From Pyrus communis (Eukaryota; Streptophyta; Magnoliopsida; Rosales; Rosaceae): DNA of 64,000 bases. The stretch covers positions 20,528,061 through 20,592,060 of the forward strand of contig NC_084804.1 of assembly GCF_963583255.1 (NCBI RefSeq). Reading direction: 5' to 3'. Made by a program: the position numbers and the translations under genes. The notes beneath the pieces are model-generated. The model was not told where the DNA came from, searched no databases, and saw nothing but the letters and a program-made list of their open reading frames with translations. Shown here piece by piece: positions 33,119 through 44,930 of the stretch. Every line of letters starts with the position of its first letter. Within the stretch, counting starts at the first letter, position 1.

Positions 33119-34213
33119 AGGGGTGGGCTCGGGGCGGGCCCAAAATTGAAGGGACCGGACCAGACTTGCTTGAAAATACAATAGGGCAAGGCAGGGCGGA
33201 TCATGCAAAAATTGAAATAGGAACCAGGCTTAATCTGGCCCATTTCAAACGGGCCAATTCCTCAGGGCCTCATGGGTACATTTCCAATTCCTTCCCTATC
33301 AAATTTCCCAGTACAACCATTCACCAAAAATCTCAAAATTCAATCATAGTTTACACACCCAGTTGATCTCCTCGAGAAAAACCTTCAAAGCAACAAATTT
33401 TAATTAAAAAAAAAAATGAATTTTAGACAACCCAGAATCCCAGATGACTAATTTCCTATGATTGCATTACAATATAACCCAATTGATCAAAATCCAAAAT
33501 TTGACAATTTACCACAGCTTTAGCTGCAAGCAATGATTGCATGCATCAAACAAAATAACAAATTCCTTCTCTAGATCCATTTTTTTAATTACTTAGAATC
33601 CCCCACAAACAGCTTGAAATCAAGAAATAAACCAAAGAGATAACACCAATGGAAGACACCGATCTCCTTCTCCATAATGTCGTTGAGGGAGGTGGTGTTG
33701 TCCTTGTCCTTCTTGATCATCTTGGCCATGCGACCTTCAGCAAAGCTTGGCTTCTATGCAAATCTGGGTTAGACGAAGGAGATGACTGATTCGTTGGTTC
33801 GAGTTGCTCGTCCCCTCGAGTTCGATAAAGAGAAAAACTGAGAGACTGAGAATCGAGAGGGATAAGAGTTCGACAAAGAGAAAGAGATTGAAAGATTGAG
33901 AATGTGAGAGAGAGATCGAAAGAGAAGATTATAGAAGAGAGAGAGATCGAAAGGGAGGACTGAGGAGAGTCTGGGAGAGTCTTTGAGAAAGTGACAGGGT
34001 CATATTTAATAGTGTGTGTGAGATTAGAGTGGCACAGCACTGGGCTGGGCTTGTTTATTGGATACGGTTCGGGGCAAGGGCTCGTGTTTTCAGAATACTG
34101 GATCCGCCTTGCCTCGCTGTTTACTTGGACTTGACCCACCCCACCCCGTTTTGTATATAAAATAATATGGACCCGCCCCTACTCGCGGGCCTAGGGCCCG
34201 TTTGCCCACCTTG
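33119..34213. mobile_element. Non-autonomous hAT element, ~1.1 kb
   Basis: Left terminus TAGGGGTGGGCTCGGGGC. The right end, in reverse, is GGTGGGCAAACGGGCCCTAG and seems to have lost the last few bases. Subterminal GGGC/CGGG-rich blocks lie at both ends. No 8-bp duplication could be matched. It lies inside the split solo LTR. A 46-codon minus-strand frame at 33589-33729 (see its own entry) may be captured host sequence. Confidence 0.65.
33589..33729 (-). other. Short unidentified ORF inside the hAT element, possible captured exon
   Basis: Met at 33729, stop at 33589-33591, 46 residues starting MAKMIKKDKDNTTSLND and continuing with a Glu/Lys and then a hydrophobic segment (WCYLFGLFLDF). Codon use is more gene-like than the surrounding AT-rich sequence. 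The frame continues open a few codons upstream (SFAEGR). I do not recognise the protein and cannot exclude chance. Confidence 0.25.
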
Positions 34214-34664
34214 AGTTGAAACACTGTCAAGATGACAGATTTTGTACATTTAAAAAATTGTACAAATTTCATCCACCCATTCCTTGATTGGTGGATCCGT
34301 GTCCCCATTTCTTCACCCAAACCACCAATTAACTTTCCCCAAAATCCTCTCTACCAATCAAGTCCTTTCCCTGAACTTTGCACCCAATTAGTGAGCACCC
34401 TCCATAGACCTAGTCACCAATCAAAACACTCAACCTCACACACTCTCTCTCTCTCTTCTACATTTCCCCGAAGACTCTCTCTCTGCAACTCTCTCAACCG
34501 ATGTCCAAACCACTCAAACGTGACTTGTAACCTACACTTTGAACTCCCCTCAACCCCATGAGCACAACTATGTAGCCAGATCTTGATTTGGTTGAGGTTT
34601 GACTCACCAACTCGGAAGCTCCGACTCGATGAGTTCTGGATTGACGATTTTCAGACCGAGTCAC

Positions 34665-35246
34665 TGTGGATGCAAATTTCTTCCTCCTTGATCTTAGACA
34701 AAATTGCACCTACAAAATAAATAACACCTTTGGTCAAGGCCAAGAGCCTCACATGCCCACGATGAATGGGAGGGGGGTCTTTGGCTGAAGAACCTTCGAT
34801 GCCAAAGTTAGAATTTTGAGAGAAAAGTGTTTAAGGAATTTTTGAGTGTTTAGCAAGAGTCAAGACCTCGGTTTTTAGAGGAAATGAGGTTGAATATATA
34901 GTGCATGGCCGGTCCCTTTGGGAGAGAAGGTGACCGGCCTTTTGTGTATTTTTTTGGTGTAATTAGTGGTTTAATTGGCCATTAATATATTAATTAGGTA
35001 ATAAATCCATTAATTAGCCAATTAACATAATTTAAAAAGAAATGTTTTGGGGGTTACCTTGCGGAGATGATTTGATGAGGATAGATGAAATAGATTTAAA
35101 AATAAATACCTATTTAGACACTTTTGACTTGATTGTGGGATGTTTGTCCACTGCTCGTGCATAGGAATTTCGATGCTCCTCAAGGGTAATTTTATCCTTT
35201 TGCCCAAAAATCCACATGTCACCTCTTGATTATTTTTGGCTCCACA
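34665..35246 (-). repeat. 3' LTR of the Tat-like gypsy element
   Basis: 582 bp; collinear with 42425-43007 with roughly one difference every 15-20 bases by eye. This implies an old insertion. Confidence 0.9.
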
Positions 35247-35419
35247 AATGCCCCTACACCTGTTGGGCTGCTTGTGGGAAAGCAACAGGTGTAGAGATCT
35301 TCTTGCTTTAAGAAACGTATGATTGTTTCCTATTTTGATGTTGATTCCTTCTTTAATAAGAAATTAGATCCTTCTAGAAAAGGGAAATAAATTTATCTCA
35401 AAGCCTATTTAAGTCCACC

Positions 35420-36990
35420 TTAAGTGGGTTATTAAATCAACTTTGGTGAGCGATTTATTCTACCCTACAAGAGAGAAAGCTTAGAGGATATTTGTCCCCC
35501 ATCCTCTAGCAATCTTTTACATCTTTCCCATGCAAAGAATCGTCTTTCGTTTCTTTCTTCGTCTTCTCTGTGCCGCACCGAGGTAAGAAAAATTATATTT
35601 CCTTGTCTTATTCTTGGATAGTGTTGTTGCGGAGGGAGGAGCTGTCGAGGTGGGTGCGGCACGTTAGTTGGCAGGGGCCAAGAGTCAACTTGGCATGGGC
35701 CGATGAGGTGTTGTGGCAGGGACCACTGCTTGGGCTGCTCGACTTGGCTAGAGCCAATAACAGCTTCCGTAGTTGGGGCCGCAGATTGAGGTGTTGGGGC
35801 ACAGTGCTAAGCGATGCTTATGTCATTTGGGTTCTTGAACCTGATGGGGCCCAAGCCGACGATTTAGCAAGATGAGGAGGTAACGAGCCTCATGGGTTGC
35901 TGGAATGTTGGGCATGCAGGCCTTTTGCCTACTGGTTTGAGAGAAAAAAATGAGGAAAAAGCCAGTATGGGTGGAGTTCTTCTGATGAGTACTGTGAATA
36001 GCGTTGGCTGCTTAATTCTCTTTACCAGGAGAAATGTGGGTTGCTCCCAAGTGAGAAGGTAAAGAGGATCTAAGCGCTAAGGCTCACTCCCTCTGTTGAT
36101 GAGACTGATTCACTTTTTGGGAAGAAGGAGACTGCTCGCGTCGGCAGTTGTGAGAAATCCACTAAGCCTACTTCTGCGGAGGCTATTGAGATCTATGTGC
36201 TCTTGAAACTAGATCTGCTTGAAGATATGGACGTTTATGCCAAGATTGTTAATGGCGTTAGAAAGGTTTGTTTGCCCAAGTTCCTTTGCGAAGCATACGA
36301 CCCAATATAGAATGACTGTTCTGCTTGTTATGATGTAGATATAGCAAGGCTGCCAAGGAGGTGGCGAAGATTATGGCAGCTAAAACTTATTCCTCGGCCG
36401 AGGGGATCAAGAGGTTGGATTCTGAGCTCGTTGCTTTGAATGGGTCTAATATTTCTACCCCACTTCTCTGCAGCTTAAGACCGCTCGCCAAGAGATCGTT
36501 AACTTAAAGACTAGGCTTGACGCAATCCAAGTTAAGTATGAAAGTGGAGAGAATGAGATTGGATGCTACATACCTCAGATTCAAGATCTTGAGTTTGCAG
36601 TTTCTGAGCTTCGTTTTGCTGCTTATGCAAAGGATGAAGAGTTGATTGCTACTTATAATCAAGTGACCACTTCAAGAGAATCGTTGATAGGCTTAAATCC
36701 TAAGTGTTGGAACTTCAAGGTGTATTGAAGATCAACGAAAGTCTGAATAATGAAGTGGATGGCCTGCAGCGTGTCCATGTTGATCTGCTCGAAGAGAATG
36801 AGCAGCTGAAGGGTGAGAAGGATGGGCTCGAGGTTTCGAGACCTTATTTCTTTATCTGGAAGACTTGGTTGCTTTTACTTTGAGGCTTCCATTGGTGAAG
36901 TAGTTGAAGAAGTTAGTGCCTAGGCTAGGGCAACCAGGAGTGAAGCGTTAGATGATGTCGTTGCTAAGGGCGTCGCGGCTATGAAGGTAT
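35420..36990 (+). pseudogene. Antisense coiled-coil ORF remnant of the Tat-like element
   Basis: The plus strand between the integrase end and the 3' LTR carries a TATA-like TATTTAAGTCCACC at about 35406 and a CT-rich leader. Broken coding stretches follow. The clearest is about 36355-36840, reading AAKEVAKIMAAKTYSSAEGIK, then long Leu/Glu/Lys-rich heptads (LDSELVALNGS, LKTARQEIVNLKTRLDAIQ, YIPQIQDLEFAVSEL, EENEQLKGEKDGLE; shown only as landmarks). Several stops and frameshifts interrupt it. Extra antisense ORFs at this position are known from Tat-lineage plant retrotransposons; the function of such proteins is not established. Confidence 0.5.
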
Positions 36991-38615
36991 GGCGATCAAG
37001 TAGTCGTGGAATGTCCAAGTTGCTGAAGTGTAGTCTTCTAGGTAGCCTTTGGGATTTTCTTTGTTTTTCCTTGTAACTTTTGTTTTTCTTGAACTCCTTC
37101 GGCCTTCGCTAGTTGTTTATAAACATGCTTCCTTCGTTTTTCTTCATCTTCACTTCTTTTGTTCATGCCCTAACCTTTAGACTTTATAGACCAGTGGCAG
37201 GCATGCTACTTTTCTATAACAGACAAGCCCGCATAGTGAATGCAACCGTATGTGTTGGTGTAGAACTTTGCAAAGTTGTTAGCCATAGGGTTGGCAGCCG
37301 AATGCCTTACATAGAGAAGTAGACAAGTTTGCGTAACCACTTGACTGTTAACCTTGGCTTTCTCCAATTTCATAGGTTGCATAGCAAGTATCACAACATT
37401 TTAGGACTTAATGTAAGTTGTTTCGCACTTGGCAGAGGTGAAGCTTATCGACTACATATCATGTCAGTAGTGGATAAAGCTTCGTATATGCACGCTAGCT
37501 TGTTTAACCTTTCATAAGAATGTGCGGTTGTATAAGTCTAGTGTGGCTTTACTGCTCGAAAGGCAAGCTGTAAGCAATCTTTTGGAAATCGTAGGCTACC
37601 TTAGTGCACTCGGTAGCAGCTTTAGGGTTCCAGGGCAATCGTCTATCAAATGTACTGCGTAATGTGCACCCTCCATTTCTAGGGCCCGGTTCCCCACAGA
37701 TTAAGCCAAGAAACCCAAAATCCTTCAGTTAGCTAAGCCTTGAAAAAGACCATTGTGGCTACTTCTAGAGCAAGCCATCGTGCATCTAGTTATACTAGGG
37801 CAGCCAGGCTCATCCACGTCTGGATATTCAGAGTGTAGAGTTTATCCTCCCGTCTTGGAGAGCTAACCCATGTGGATGTCAGGGAATTGGTTTACCCTCT
37901 CGCACTAGAGAACATGGTTGGTCCCTCGGGGGGCGTAATTTCTGCGATGAGTCCCTAAGAATGGCGCGGTCTTTTTTTTTGAAGTGCATGAGTGATCAGT
38001 TGTTGTAAGCATGCAGTCGAGCGAAGTTGTGATTATTTCTGAATTCCTCAATAAAAAAACAAGTGAAACGAACGAGAACTTAGCTATAAGGTAAGAACTG
38101 CATAACAACTGGATAGTCCTCAGCTTGTGATGTGGTGTACATCGAGCTGCTTGAGTCTTCGGGCTTTGATGTAGTGGGAAGTCACACATGGTACTTCCTC
38201 AGATTGTAGGCACTCCACTGATTTTCGATCTTTTTGTCATTTCATGGTGGCGAGGGTGTAATTACTCTTGCCGCCTCCTTTGCTAATCTTGTACGGACTT
38301 TCCCAGATGGGATCCATCTTTTTGGAGCATCTTCTGCGGACAGTGATGAAGGCTTTTCTTAGGACTAAATCTTTGGGCTAGAACTGCTGGATCTTGGGCC
38401 TTTTTGTTGTAGCTGGAGAGGAGCTGCTGCTGGTAGGCTATGATGCGAGTGATGGTCTACTCGCGCTTCTCCTCTGCCATATCTAAGCTTATGGCCATCT
38501 CCTTACTGTTATGCTCAATGCTTGGTAGTAAAGCGATGATACTTAGCTTAATGACATTGAGATGAATGATTGCTTCTGAGCTAAATGCCAAAGAGAAAGA
38601 AGTCTAACCGGTTGC

Positions 38616-39080
38616 TCATCTTTTGGTGATGCAATATGCCCATAGACATCCAAGGTATTCGTTTGGCCATTTTCCCTTCTTGTTGGTAAGGGATTTCTTG
38701 AGGTAGTCGAAGATCATCTTGTTGGATGCTTCAGCCCGCCTATTGCCTTGAGGATATCTCTGCATGGACATGTACTGCTTGATGCCATACTTTTGGAAGA
38801 ACTTCGCCACATCTTTGCCCACAAATTGCAGACCGTTGTCGGTGATGATGGACTAAGGGATGCCAAATTGGTGAATGATGATCCTCCATATGAATTGCTC
38901 TATGTTTGTCTGAGTCGTGGTCATCTTGGGCTCTGCTTTTACCCATTTAGTGAAGTAGTCGATTGCCACGATCATCATGCCTCTGCCCCCACTAGCAGAT
39001 GACATAGGTCCTACCAGGTCAATTGCCCACTGCATGAACGGCAAAGGATTTTTCTGCAAATCTAGCTCGCTAGCAGGCAA
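38616..39080 (-). pseudogene. Gypsy integrase core remnant
   Basis: In overlapping minus-strand frames: LPFMQWAIDLVGPM and AIDYFTKWVKAEP (39030-38930, first catalytic Asp region), FGIPxSIITDNG (about 38865-38840, second Asp), then KDVAKFFQKYGIKQYMSMQRYPQ and NRRAEASNKMI (38822-38700, catalytic Glu region), ending LGCLWAYCITKR. One frameshift lies near 38850. This is the DDE domain of a Ty3/gypsy element without a chromodomain. Confidence 0.75.
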
Positions 39081-39923
39081 TGCTGGTACTGGCTTGTAGT
39101 GTTAGCAATAGTCGTCATTTTGTACTAACTCCTTAGCGTCTCGGTCCATGGTAGGCCAACAGTAGCATGCGTTAAGAGCCTTCTGTGCTAAAAATCGACC
39201 TTCGGAGTGATTTCCACAAACGCCTTCGTGGATTGAGCTTAGAACCTTCAAGTCATTGGAAGACGTTAGGCAGCGAAGATGTGGTCAAGTGTAAGATTTT
39301 CGGATGAAAATGTCGTTCCACATGTAGTAGCGCGCTGCCTTGATCTGGAGCTTCCTAGACTCCAATCTTTCCATGGGGAATGTGCCATTGACCATGTAGT
39401 CAACAATGGAATCTAGTCAGTTTTGAGTTGTACTAACCTGTGTCACCTCGGCTGTTGGCTTCGTCTCTATGTTTGGCTCATCTAGATACTTCACCAGAAT
39501 AGAGCGTTTAAGTTAGTGGTCGAGGGCAAAACCTAGGCCAACTAGTGATTAGCTAGGAATCAGAATGAATTGCAAGCTTTTTCACTGCTAAGTCTTTTTC
39601 CATTATGAAGCTTACTAGTAGGGTCTTGTTCTCTGCTTCATTGTTAGATGCTTTGAAGCCTAGAGTGATTGCCTATTCGGGTATCAAATCATCTGGGGTG
39701 ACAAGGACTGCGCCTACTCTTGAACCTTTGTAGTTGGATGCACCGTTGACATATAAATGCCAAAAGTCTCCATCGGGTGGAGCAGGCGGGCTAGGGTGTG
39801 CTCAGCTATCTCCGGGGCATCGTTAGGCAGCTCTGTTGCATCATGAATGTCGGGTAGAGAATTATAGAGCTAGGGCCATGTTACATGTAGCAGGAGATGC
39901 TCAACTGCCGGTACATGTTGCTC

Positions 39924-40349
39924 TTATGTAGAATTTTTTGGGGCGACAAAGACAAAACTTGATTCTGAGTGTGTCCCTCTAGTGTTCATCTCCCTTTGGC
40001 ATTTCTTTTGGGTCAAGTTATTACGTTCGTCAGAAAATTTTGAATTGTCGTGCGTCTGGATTGGGCAAAATAGTGCGTCATAAAGATGACTGCGTGCGTC
40101 TGAAGGTAAAACTTGAGCTTCTGGGTTGCAACAACTATCGCCAAAGTTAGCTTTTGAATTTCTGGTAGCATAGAGGAGAGCTTTTGAACTGTGGAATACA
40201 GGTAGTCGGGCCCCCAGCCCTTCTCGTATAATGGTAAAGCTTATTGTTGCTTCAAATACCGTCAAACATGTGAATAAGTCCTCCACTGCTTCCGGTTTGG
40301 ATAGTATGGAGGTGATGTCGGGTGCTTCTTCAAGTTCTTGAATATGCAT
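39924..40349 (-). pseudogene. Gypsy RNase H-region remnant
   Basis: The minus-strand frame carries AVEDLFTCLTVFEATISFTI then LGARLPVFHSSKALL, which matches the RT-RNase H connection/RNase H start of Tat-like elements (SVSE...VREE.G.Q.PVYY.SKAL). The frame is then lost. The reverse transcriptase catalytic domain that should precede it is absent: this segment follows the gag end directly. Confidence 0.6.
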
Positions 40350-40384
40350 TAGCGAGCCTCATCCCAAAATGCATGCTTTTCTGC

Positions 40385-42265
40385 CAGAGTAAAAGAATCT
40401 GCTAGAGTTAGATCTTTTTTCATGATCAATTTTCTGAATAGCGGGTGGTTTGCTGGAAGTCATTTTTGGAAGGCTGCTTTAGCTATCGAGTCATTGTATC
40501 CGACTATCCTTGCCTTCCCTGCTTTGAACCTCTTCACATAGTCACGAAGCAATTCTTTTGGGTTCTTCTTGATGTTGAACAAATGGTCGGACTTCTTTTT
40601 GATCGAGTGATATGATGAATATTCTTTGGTGAAAACCAAAGAAAGTTTGTTGAAACTTCGGATAGATTGTGACAGCAAGGTGTAGAACTATTCTTGTGCC
40701 TCACCTTGTTGAGTGGTGGCGAATATCTTGCACATGAGATCGTCATTGTTTTAATAGAGCATCATTGCGTTTCGGTAGTGCTTTAAGTGTATTTCCAGGT
40801 CTTTATCCCCTTTGAAAGATGTGAAATGTGGCATGCTAAACTTGCGTAGAGGCTCTGCCTACTCGATCTATTCCGTGAAGGGTGACCTGCTTATGTTGGT
40901 CATGTTTCGTCGTAGTGGCTCGTCGGCGACCTCGTTGCATTGGAAATTATACAATCGTTTGGTCAAGAGTTTCTCTACTTCTTCCTAAATTTTCTTTTGT
41001 TGGGGTAGCGGAGCTATCAGTTACCCCCAGCTGTGATTTGCTGGTTTAGGCTGCTCTTCCATGTGTTTGGCTTATCTATGCCGCGGATGCGGTGCGTGTA
41101 GTGCATGCCTAGCAGGCAAGCAAGTTCTTCACAAGCTGCTGGTTGAACTTGAGCCAGATTGAGTTACTTCTTCTCTCCGTCCGTCGTGTTGCCTACTCCT
41201 ATGTAAGGTGGAAGATGCTCCTTGCAGGCTTAGCAACGAATGAACACTTTGCCTGGAAGGTTGCTCATGTTAACTATCAAAGTGTGACCCTAACCGTGAA
41301 TGTACGCTAGTCCGTGGGCCTAATTGAGAGTGCACGCTCCTTTACATTCTAAGACAAGAGTATACGTTATCTTAGGAGCCCAATTAGGAGTGTACATTGC
41401 CCGAACGCTCGGTTCGTGGTTGGTCGAGTGGCTGCTTACCTGGACACTGCTAGAGAGGTTCTTTGTCTGCCCTTGTCTTACTTCGGGACATCTCGTCTGG
41501 GGCACGTTGCATCTCGGTGCGCTGCAAGAGCTGGTTCACCAAGGTCGTCTGTTGTGCGAGGCGCTCGTTAACTTTATGACTTGTCGAGACAAGTGTTGTT
41601 CTCCATCTGGCTTGGAATAGCTTGGAAGGAATGCGTCTCCTTGAGCAATGAAAGTATGGTAGACTCCGGGCGCGAGATTTGAGTTAAGAAATGTCAAATC
41701 CGCAGAAAAATGAGGTGAAAATGCTCCCAGTTCGATTGTCGGTCCGAAAATTTGGAGCCGGGATGGTTAAACTAATCTTGGATCGATTTAGGTTGTTGGA
41801 AGGCCACGGGAGCAGACTGGGCCATGGGAGTACGTTGGGCCGCGGGAACGGGCTGGACTGCCAAAGCAGGCTTGGCCATAAGAGCAGGTTGGGCCACAAA
41901 AGTGGGCTGCTCGGCGAGAGCAGGCTGGGTCACAGAAGTGGCTGCTTGGTGTGTGGCGCACGTGGGTGCGAGGCTTGGGCTCAGCTTGGCAACATGTTGA
42001 GCTCACGTTGGGATTGGAGTGACATGGCTTGGGCTATGGCCTTGGTGCTATGAGCCTTGGATGACATAGCTTAGGTTGTGGTGGTGACACCATAGGCCTC
42101 GCCGCGGGTGACTACCATGGTGGCCATCGCGGTGGTTCCTATGGTGGAAACTCTTAGTGGCGGTGCTGCTTCACTTATTGTCATATTTAGCCTTGTGGAT
42201 CGCCGTAGTCCCATCTCTTGAATATTGGAATTTTCACTTGTTGAATTTCCTAAATTTCTAGCCAT
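40385..42265 (-). pseudogene. Gypsy gag remnant
   Basis: Met at 42265 opens a gag-like N-terminus (MARNLGNSTSENSNIQEMG). After many stops the gag core is clear at 40678-40460: SFNKLSLVFTKEYSSYHSIKK..., a 'LRDYVKRFKAGKARIVGYND' block, then, past a TGA at 40463 or so, NHPLFRKLIMKKDLTLADSF and AEKHAFWDEAR. The product would be the nucleocapsid/capsid precursor. Frameshifts and stops throughout. Confidence 0.65.
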
Positions 42266-42424
42266 TGTACTTCTATTTTACATTTTATCAAAGAATTTTT
42301 GCAAATAAAAAATTCTAAAAATAAGAACGTACGAAAAATCTACAAATGGACGAGAAAATAGAAAACCTTGGATGCGAGATTCTTTTACGAGTGTGGGACT
42401 CAACTCTCAATGAAAGCACCAATT

Positions 42425-43007
42425 TGTGGATGCAAATTTCTTCTTCCTTGATCTTGGACAAAATTGCACCTACAAAACAAATAACACCTTTGGTCAAGGC
42501 CAAGAGCCTCACGTGCCCACGAAAAATTTGGGCCCCAGCTTTGGCCGAAGAACCTCCGATGCCAAAGTTAGAATTTTGAGAGAAAAATGTTTAGGGAATT
42601 TTTGAGTGTTTAGCAAGAGTCAAGACCTAGATTTTTAGAGGAAATGAGGTTGAATATATAATGCATGGCTAGTCCTTTTGGGAGAGAAGGTGACTTGCCT
42701 TTTGTGTATTTTTTGGGTATAATTGGTGGTTTAATTGGCTATTAATAGATTACGTAGGTAATAAATCTATTAATTAGCCAATTAACATAATTTGAAAGAA
42801 ATGTTTTGGGGGGTTACCTTGTGGAGAGGATTTGATGAGGATAGATGAAATAGGTTTAAAAATAAATACCTATTTGGGCACTTTTGACTTGATTGTGGGA
42901 TGTTTGTCCACTGCTCGCACGTGGGAATTCTAGTGCTCCTTAAGGATAATTTTGTCCTTTTTGCTCAAAAATCCATGTGTCGCCTCTTGATTATTTTTTG
43001 CTTCACA
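42425..43007 (-). repeat. 5' LTR of the Tat-like gypsy element
   Basis: 583 bp, direct repeat of 34665-35246. In element orientation it is followed by the leader TTGGTGCTTTCATTGAGAG (about 42420-42402). Confidence 0.9.
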
Positions 43008-44930
43008 ATCACAACGTTTAGGACTCGGTGAAGCTACTACTCAACTCCTTAAAGATCCTAGACTAGTTTTGGTGAAGAGTTGACGTCAAAAACATAAGGG
43101 TTCAAGAAGTTTCGGTTTGGCCATACCTTTCAAGCCATCTTCAAGCCACCTCCGTCCACTTTTTGGACCCTTGAAGGGTATAACATGATTCTACACTTCA
43201 TAAGCTTCATTTCTATATAAATTTTGTGAAAAAATGGTTGAGAAATGAAGAAGATATGAAGGTTTGAAAAATTACCCAGTTTCCGACGACATTTTTCCAA
43301 ATTCTGGCGAACCAGGCGATGGCGACCAGCGAGGACCATCAGAGAAGACGACAGAATATTTCGTCAAAGTTGATGAAATATTCTAACAGCGTCAGGTAAC
43401 GTTGTTAACTTCTGTTAAGGATTTAACGGAATATTCCTAATAGTCGTTAGGGTCTCCGTCAGCTCTGCCTGTGCGTGTGGTCGTGCCATTGCCGGCCAGT
43501 CCAATGTCCAAAATTTTTTCTGAAAATTTGTGTAGGTTCGTGACCTTGATCGACTTCATATATTTAAACCCTAGGCTCGAGCAAACTATGGGGGGTTTTA
43601 TTTAAGTTTCTGTTTATGTGTTATTAAACTAATTAAATTAGTAATTTCACATTTAGGGGAAACATATCCCGAGGACGTACGGAGCCAGGCAAGGCTCGGA
43701 GGCTTCGTTTCGACTGCGTATCTGTGAGTGGTCAATTTTTTTTATACCCATATATAGTTATAGTTTCCATAAATGTGTATTTACTTCATTTTTACGCTTA
43801 TATTGCCAAGTATCGTTATTGTGATATTAATTGTCATAAATGCTGCTATATGGTTGAGATATTACTGTTATGACATTCATACATATTTGTACATGCTTAT
43901 CTTGTTGCACCTCGGTGTTAGTACTCGCCCCAGGGTCAGGGCTAGTCCTTCACATGTATGTTCACATTTGCACCGTTCGCTTGTTTTGGATCCAAGTTAG
44001 GTGTCAGTCCTGTCGTTCAAACTGCATTAGGCAATTGCAACTCGTAGGTGACCGTGCTTCCGCACCAGCCTTCACGTGATCGTAGTACTAGAGTGTACTG
44101 ATTACACCTAGTCCTTTTCGTGTTAGAAATTATTTGTACAAACTCATATGTCAGTTTAGATGGATGAGCACTTAGTTATACTTGATTATACATGATTATA
44201 TTACTGCGACATTTGATATATCATGACTTGGCATACTTCTGGTTATATTGCTATTGTACTTTTGTTACATACTTATGTAGTATGTTTTACAGAAACTATA
44301 CTTGTTTTACAACGAGGGGTTACTATGTTCAAAAATAAAGGTTTTCTTATAAATGTTGTTTTACTGACCCACTAACTTTGTTTTTCGCCCCTCCAGGTTT
44401 AGTAGTTGTGCGTTCGTGTAAACGAGGATTCTGGCAAATCTCAGGAGATGGTTATCTTCAGTGGTATAACCTTCTTCCTATTTACTATACTATTTTATAC
44501 TCTGACACTACATGTGAAATGGGTTCAATCCCACGCACTCTTTTGATTAGGCACTTTTAGGTTTAAATTTATTCACATCCGTTTTCCACTACACTACACT
44601 TTCTGGTTTCGTCACCCTCCAGGTGTCGGCCAGCATAACTCGATTCGGAGTCCAAGTGGACTTTCCAAGTCGGGGTATGTCATGACATCTATTAATATAC
44701 ATTTTCAAAGAGATTTCCATATTTTTTTGTTGGCCGTTTTTTATTATAGCTCATTAGATGTGAGATTTTAAATAGCATAAAATCTCAAGTTTTATTGTTG
44801 ACATGGAAATATATTAATATTCATATGTTGAGGTGTACAAATTAAATCAAAGAGCTTTGATCAAAAATTAAAAACTACAAAGGTTTTAATTAATGAGTAT
44901 TAGTGGTTAAAGACCGCATCCAAAGTCTCC

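Larger units (their letters stand above)
34665..43007 (-). mobile_element. Decayed non-chromoviral Ty3/gypsy element (Tat-like), minus orientation
   Basis: Two LTRs, 34665-35246 (582 bp) and 42425-43007 (583 bp), both start TGTGGATGCAAATTTCTTC and end TTTTTGGCTCCACA / TTTTTTGCTTCACA. Target duplication GTCAC (34660-34664) versus ATCAC (43008-43012). On the minus strand the 5' LTR (right) is followed by AATTGGTGCTTTCATTGAGAG-type leader, and the 3' LTR (left) is preceded by a purine tract GGTGTAGGGGCATT. gag, RNase H and integrase remnants lie on the minus strand in normal order. A coiled-coil ORF remnant lies on the opposite strand near the 3' end, a layout known in Tat-lineage elements. It is inserted in the split solo LTR. 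Clade is inferred. Confidence 0.8.
32839..44682 (+). repeat. Second solo gypsy-type LTR, split by a hAT and a gypsy element
   Basis: Starts TGTGACGACCCGTCCCTA at 32839 and ends CAAGTCGGGGTATGTCA at 44682, with a perfect target duplication TGACA (32834-32838 and 44683-44687). The LTR pieces are 32839-about 33118, about 34214-34664 and 43008-44682, together about 2.4 kb. Landmarks of the ~2.1-kb LTR family are recognisable in the last piece: GAATATTC at 43429-43436, CCCGAGGACG at about 43669, CTCGGTGTTAGTACTCGCCC and the TCACGTGATCGTAG block at about 44070. The sequence is clearly more diverged than the other two LTRs, so this insertion is older. Confidence 0.8.
29744..44930. mobile_element. 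Probable TIR element (~1.2 kb without insertions) hosting two solo LTRs
   Basis: The left end (29744-about 29850) and the reverse complement of the right end (about 44820-44930) match in order: GGAGA..TT.GG, TACTC, TTGATTAAAA, TTTTTGATCAA, AAAGGT/AGGTTTTAAT. The AT-rich interior repeats AATGTACCCATTTTT-like motifs (29990-30420) and is non-coding. Both solo LTRs inside have their own perfect target duplications. No clear duplication was found for the outer element (AAGTTTT versus ATGTTTT at the edges), so superfamily and exact ends are uncertain. Confidence 0.45.

Noticed and set aside
35465..35875. Independent host gene with TATTTAAG promoter at about 35406
   Set aside because: Lies between the integrase remnant and the 3' LTR of one retrotransposon with matching LTRs, so it is part of that element.
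43008..44682. A separate third gypsy LTR
   Set aside because: It is the right-hand part of the solo LTR that starts at 32839: the TGACA duplication matches across the two insertions.
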